Shown: one piece after another, positions 6,228 to 8,828 of the stretch
How positions within the stretch are numbered: the first letter of the stretch is position 1
Layout of the letters: the number at the start of each line of letters is the position of its first letter
Assembly: GCA_003554665.1 (NCBI GenBank)
Contig: PWGY01000083.1
Span: forward strand, 1-8,828
DNA from: Bacteroidales bacterium
GTDB lineage: Bacteria; Bacteroidota; Bacteroidia; Bacteroidales; UBA7960
Direction of reading: 5' to 3'
DNA length: 8,828 bases
The notes under the pieces: model-generated
What the model saw: only the letters and a program-made list of their open reading frames with translations
Told to the model about the DNA's origin: nothing
Databases searched by the model: none
Position numbers and translations under genes: made by a program

Positions 6228-7582
6228 TTTTTTCCTGGTTTCTCTTTGAACATTTTGTCAACTCCGTGAAATGCTTCCGGAAGTGCAAACACGACCACCT
6301 TGTCTCCCGGTTGAATCTGCATGTCGCCCCGGGCAATAAGCCCCTCATTGTTGCGGATCACCCCGCCAATGATCGCTTTCTTGGGAAAGTTTAATTTTCT
6401 GATCGGCTTTTTCGTAATCGGAGAACCCTCATAAGCATTGAACTCAAAGACTTCCGCATCCACACTGGTAAGGCATTTGGTGGAGTTTACATCGGCTGTC
6501 ATGGTGAAACGGATGATATAACTGGCCGTGGCCAGTTTTTTATTGATGATGGTATCAATGCCCACACTTTGTGAGATGTCAATAAAATCAATGTTCTCTA
6601 CCAGGGCAATGGTTTTCTTTACGCCGTAACGCCGGGCCAGCAGACAGGTCAGAATATTGGTCTCTGAATTGTTGGTGACAGCCACAAATGCATCCATTGA
6701 ACTGATGCTTTCGCTCTCAAGCAGGTTGATATTGCGGGCATCCCCGTTGATTACCAGTGTATTTTCAAGGGAATCGGATAGTTCATTGGCCCTTTCCTGC
6801 TTCATATCAAAAAGCTTGACATTGAATTGGTTGTCGAGTGCAGCAGCGGCCAGACTCCCAACGGCACCTCCCCCTACGATCATGACATTTTTGATATCAA
6901 ACTTCTTCTTCCCGCTTAGCTCAAGCAGGTGATTGATCCCGGCGGGTTTGGTCACCACATAGGCCAGATCCCCTTCGCGGAATATGTCATTCCCACGTGG
7001 GATAATGGTTTTTCCCTTCCGGTGAATCGAAACGGCCCGGAAATTCGGCTGATCATAATCCCGGGCAATTTCATAAAGGCTTTTGCCGTTGACCGGAGCA
7101 TTTTCCTCCAGTTTGACCAGCATCAGGGAAAGCTGGTGGTCGGAAAAATCAAATATCTCTGCCGCGGCGGTATTGGTAAGTAAATTGGCAATCTCTTTGG
7201 CGGCAATCTTTTCCGGCGAAACCAGGTAATCAATGCCAAGCTCCTTGTAATGTGCCCTGCAATCTTTTGCCAGGTATTCAGGTTCATTGACTTTGGCGAT
7301 GCATTTCTTTGCACCCAGGCGCTTGGCCAGCAGAGCGGTAAGCAGGTTAAACCTGCCGTCGTTGTGGGCGCTGATCATCAGATCAGCCCTCCGGGTGTTG
7401 GCATTTTTTAGTGTCTGAATGGAGGTGGAGTCTCCCACCAGGGTCATCAGATCTGAGTGTGACTCGATCACTTTCAGAAATCCTTTGTCCGGAGCGATGA
7501 GTGTCACATCATGATTTTCTCCGGATAGCAATTCAGCGAGATGCAGTGCTACCTCGCTGTCGCCTGCAATAATGATATTCAT
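6224..7582 (-). CDS. trkA: Trk potassium uptake regulatory subunit TrkA
   Basis: TrkA is a cytosolic RCK-domain protein that binds TrkH and gates it in response to nucleotides. The 452-residue length fits the double-RCK form: TrkA_N (about 1-120), TrkA_C (about 142-222), TrkA_N (about 232-350) and TrkA_C (about 375-450). The second Rossmann motif is intact, IVGGGAVG (G237, G239, G242), with acidic D259 at the end of strand 2. The first is degenerate: AGDSEVA puts S9 and A12 where the second and third glycines belong, and A30 (VTLIAPD) stands where the ribose-binding acid is usual. Ligand binding may therefore be limited to the second half; this is inference. ATG 7582 follows a good promoter. 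It is the first gene of the operon, overlapping trkH by 4 bases. Confidence 0.94.
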   Translation of the reverse strand: MNIIIAGDSEVALHLAELLSGENHDVTLIAPDKGFLKVIESHSDLMTLVGDSTSIQTLKNANTRRADLMISAHNDGRFNLLTALLAKRLGAKKCIAKVNEPEYLAKDCRAHYKELGIDYLVSPEKIAAKEIANLLTNTAAAEIFDFSDHQLSLMLVKLEENAPVNGKSLYEIARDYDQPNFRAVSIHRKGKTIIPRGNDIFREGDLAYVVTKPAGINHLLELSGKKKFDIKNVMIVGGGAVGSLAAAALDNQFNVKLFDMKQERANELSDSLENTLVINGDARNINLLESESISSMDAFVAVTNNSETNILTCLLARRYGVKKTIALVENIDFIDISQSVGIDTIINKKLATASYIIRFTMTADVNSTKCLTSVDAEVFEFNAYEGSPITKKPIRKLNFPKKAIIGGVIRNNEGLIARGDMQIQPGDKVVVFALPEAFHGVDKMFKEKPGKK

Positions 7583-7614
7583 TTCTACCCTGTTTAAATT
7601 GCCCGGTAAGCTGA

Positions 7615-7630
7615 GCCGGTTGCAACCGAC
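7615..7630. promoter_or_regulatory. Palindrome at the predicted trkA transcription start
   Basis: CGGTTGCAACCG (7617-7628) is a perfect 12-bp palindrome. The 16 bases at 7615-7630 are palindromic except for one base pair. It abuts the -7 box (7630-7637), and its centre lies within a base or so of the expected transcription start near 7623. That is a typical place for a repressor operator. No regulator gene is seen in the window. Confidence 0.4.
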
Positions 7631-7658
7631 AAATATACGACCTTTTCCACATTTGCAA
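7630..7658 (-). promoter_or_regulatory. Bacteroidota promoter of trkA-trkH (TTG-N18-TATATTTG)
   Basis: The minus strand has TTG at 7658-7656, an 18-base spacer and TATATTTG at 7637-7630, a full -33/-7 promoter of the Bacteroidota primary sigma factor type. The leader to ATG 7582 would be about 40 nt. It is the most complete promoter in the window. Confidence 0.65.
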
Positions 7659-7664
7659 TACCAT

Positions 7665-7700
7665 TAACAGCAAATTTCGGAAGGGCCGGAAGGCCTGTTA
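7665..7700 (-). terminator. Possible ispG terminator hairpin
   Basis: Directly after the tandem ispG stops (TGATAA on the minus strand), TAACAG (7700-7695) can pair with CTGTTA (7670-7665). Alternatively a tight GGCC-TTCC-GGCC hairpin forms at 7695-7684. The two share bases, so they would compete. No U-run follows, and the site sits just upstream of the trkA -33 element. It may separate the two transcription units. Confidence 0.3.
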
Positions 7701-8828
7701 TCAAAGGGACCGTGGCGCGGATTCCCGGATCAGTTTCAGCAGTTTGTCTACTGCTTCTTCAGTTCCCAGGTTTTTGTAAACCGCCTTGTCGCCCCTGAAA
7801 ACCTGCAGACTGCCGTTTGAGGCCCCCAGAATGCCGAAGTCGGCTCCTGCCATTTCTCCCGGCCCGTTTACCACACAGCCCATCACCGCTATTTTGAGCC
7901 CGGGTTTTCCGCCTGTTTTTTCCTTTACCATATTGAACACCTTTTCCAGGTCATATGATGTGCGGGCACAGGTGGGGCAGGCAATGAACTCTGTGTCGGA
8001 AACACGCAGGCCTGCAGCCTGCAGCAAACGCAGCGCCATGGCTGAAAGGGTATCTTGTGTGTCATGATCGGAATTGCTGATCCATAACCCATGAAGCTTT
8101 CTTTGCAGCAGAAGGGATCCGAACCGGGAGCACAGGTCAATGGCCTGGTTGTCTTCGTCCGTGCCGGTTATGCTTGTTTTTGCAACAACCCCCGCATTGA
8201 TCCCTTCGGCCTGGACCTGATTGCAGAGTCCGGGGAGTTTGTCTTCGGGGAATCCCCGGTCAAGGTTTGCCACCAGCAAAGTGCGGTCTTCCGGTGCCGG
8301 GCAAATGGCTTCGGCGATGCCGTCGATGCTCTTTAATTCGATGATTCTGAATCCTTTGGTGGAGTCGGGTGAGCGGGAGGGGTCGGAGGTGACCACAATC
8401 GCCCGGTGGTTTCCGGGTAGGGGTGGCGGGAGGGGTTGGTGCAGTGGATCCGAACCTTTGCCCCAACCGGAGCCTCCGGCTGCTTTGGACTCCTTGTTGT
8501 TTCGGATCCGGGTGGAGGCAGAACTGAAACCACCGGCAATTTTTCCGGCAAAAGCAATTTCTTCTTCCGGGTTTCCTGTCAGGCTCACCCGGATGGTGTC
8601 TCCGATCCCGGCCTGCAGCAGGGGAATGATGCCCAGGGCCGATTTCATGCGGCCACTCTCACCTGCCCCGGCTTCCGTAACTCCCGTATGCAGGGGGAAG
8701 GACAGGTCTTCTTCCAGCATGCTGCCCGCCATCAGGTGGTAGGAATCAATCATGGTCAGGGGATTGCTGGTTTTGAGCGACACAACGAGCTTTCTGAAGC
8801 CCAGATCCTGAAACAAACGGAGGTATTC
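7701..8828 (-). CDS. ispG: 4-hydroxy-3-methylbut-2-enyl diphosphate synthase, C-terminal part
   Basis: IspG (GcpE) makes HMBPP from MEcPP in the MEP isoprenoid pathway using a [4Fe-4S] cluster. The gene runs off the right edge; 375 C-terminal residues are visible and the N-terminus is missing. A TTG at 8816 is internal, because the frame stays open to 8828 (EYLRLFQDLGF). TIM-barrel motifs are SLKTSNP (17-23), HTGVTEAG (47-54), SALGI and GDTIRVSLT (76-84) of the visible part. The cluster domain has CPTC (C284, C287) and GCVVNGPGE (C318, E325), so all ligands are present. Between barrel and cluster domains lies the inserted domain of long IspG enzymes, here shorter than I recall for Bacteroides. 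It is preceded by a Gly/Ser/Pro-rich stretch (100-159, bases 8352-8531) with PLHQPLPPPLPG. Two stops in tandem (TGA TAA) end it. Confidence 0.93.
   Translation of the reverse strand, partial: EYLRLFQDLGFRKLVVSLKTSNPLTMIDSYHLMAGSMLEEDLSFPLHTGVTEAGAGESGRMKSALGIIPLLQAGIGDTIRVSLTGNPEEEIAFAGKIAGGFSSASTRIRNNKESKAAGGSGWGKGSDPLHQPLPPPLPGNHRAIVVTSDPSRSPDSTKGFRIIELKSIDGIAEAICPAPEDRTLLVANLDRGFPEDKLPGLCNQVQAEGINAGVVAKTSITGTDEDNQAIDLCSRFGSLLLQRKLHGLWISNSDHDTQDTLSAMALRLLQAAGLRVSDTEFIACPTCARTSYDLEKVFNMVKEKTGGKPGLKIAVMGCVVNGPGEMAGADFGILGASNGSLQVFRGDKAVYKNLGTEEAVDKLLKLIRESAPRSL
8373..8439 (+). repeat. G-rich direct repeat with G-quadruplex motif inside ispG
   Basis: GCGGGAGGGGTCGG (8373-8386) recurs as GCGGGAGGGGTTGG (8426-8439), 13 of 14 bases identical and 53 bp apart. 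That distance is not a multiple of three, so the copies are read in different frames of ispG. The plus strand, which is the ispG template strand, also fits a four-run G-quadruplex pattern at 8415-8435: G-runs of 3, 4, 3 and 4 with loops of 2, 4 and 1 bases. Confidence 0.5.

Noticed and set aside
8005..8026. CTGCAG micro-repeat in ispG
   Set aside because: It encodes LLQAAGLR, a normal helix ahead of the cluster domain; the repeat is short and in frame.
8115..8453. Repeated GGATCCGAACC in ispG
   Set aside because: A pair of identical 11-mers is expected several times by chance in about 9 kb, and no flanking similarity is seen.
8221..8742. 173-residue open frame opposite ispG
   Set aside because: It is antisense to ispG, and its Gly/Arg/Pro-rich composition just reflects the G-rich strand.

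Overview
This window looks like an ordinary chromosomal stretch of a Bacteroidota genome, probably an environmental or gut member of the Bacteroidia. Three things support this. Five intergenic gaps carry the phylum-specific -7 promoter box TAnnTTTG, and start codons lack purine-rich ribosome binding sites. The IspG fragment is the long form with an inserted domain, as found in Bacteroidota, Chlamydiae and plants. The 389-residue acetyltransferase-like protein and the 153-residue two-repeat protein resemble families I associate with this phylum.

Layout, left to right. Bases 1-92 are non-coding and repeat-like, with a direct repeat and GC hairpins; one hairpin holds the stop codon of the first gene. 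A GNAT-fold protein (minus) and a short-chain dehydrogenase (plus) diverge from a 124-bp gap whose two predicted promoters overlap. Next comes a small acidic protein with an internal duplication, followed 5 bp later by class I mannose-6-phosphate isomerase (manA); these two probably form one operon. manA converges on a minus-strand gene for a family 2 glycosyltransferase. Upstream of it on the same strand lies trkA-trkH, a 4-bp-overlapping operon for a potassium uptake system, with a good promoter and a palindrome at the predicted transcription start. The right end is the 3' 1,128 bp of ispG (minus strand), which runs off the window.

Functionally these are housekeeping genes: potassium import (TrkH pore, TrkA gate), isoprenoid precursor synthesis (IspG, MEP pathway), mannose/fructose phosphate interconversion feeding GDP-mannose glycans (ManA), and a glycosyltransferase that may build surface glycan. 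I see no tRNA, rRNA, CRISPR array, transposase or phage gene, and no clear novel multi-gene system. The points most worth a second look are an apparently degenerate first nucleotide-binding site in TrkA, the trkA operator-like palindrome, a Gly/Pro-rich linker in IspG that carries frame-shifted G-rich DNA repeats and a G-quadruplex motif, and the repeat-like DNA at the left edge.
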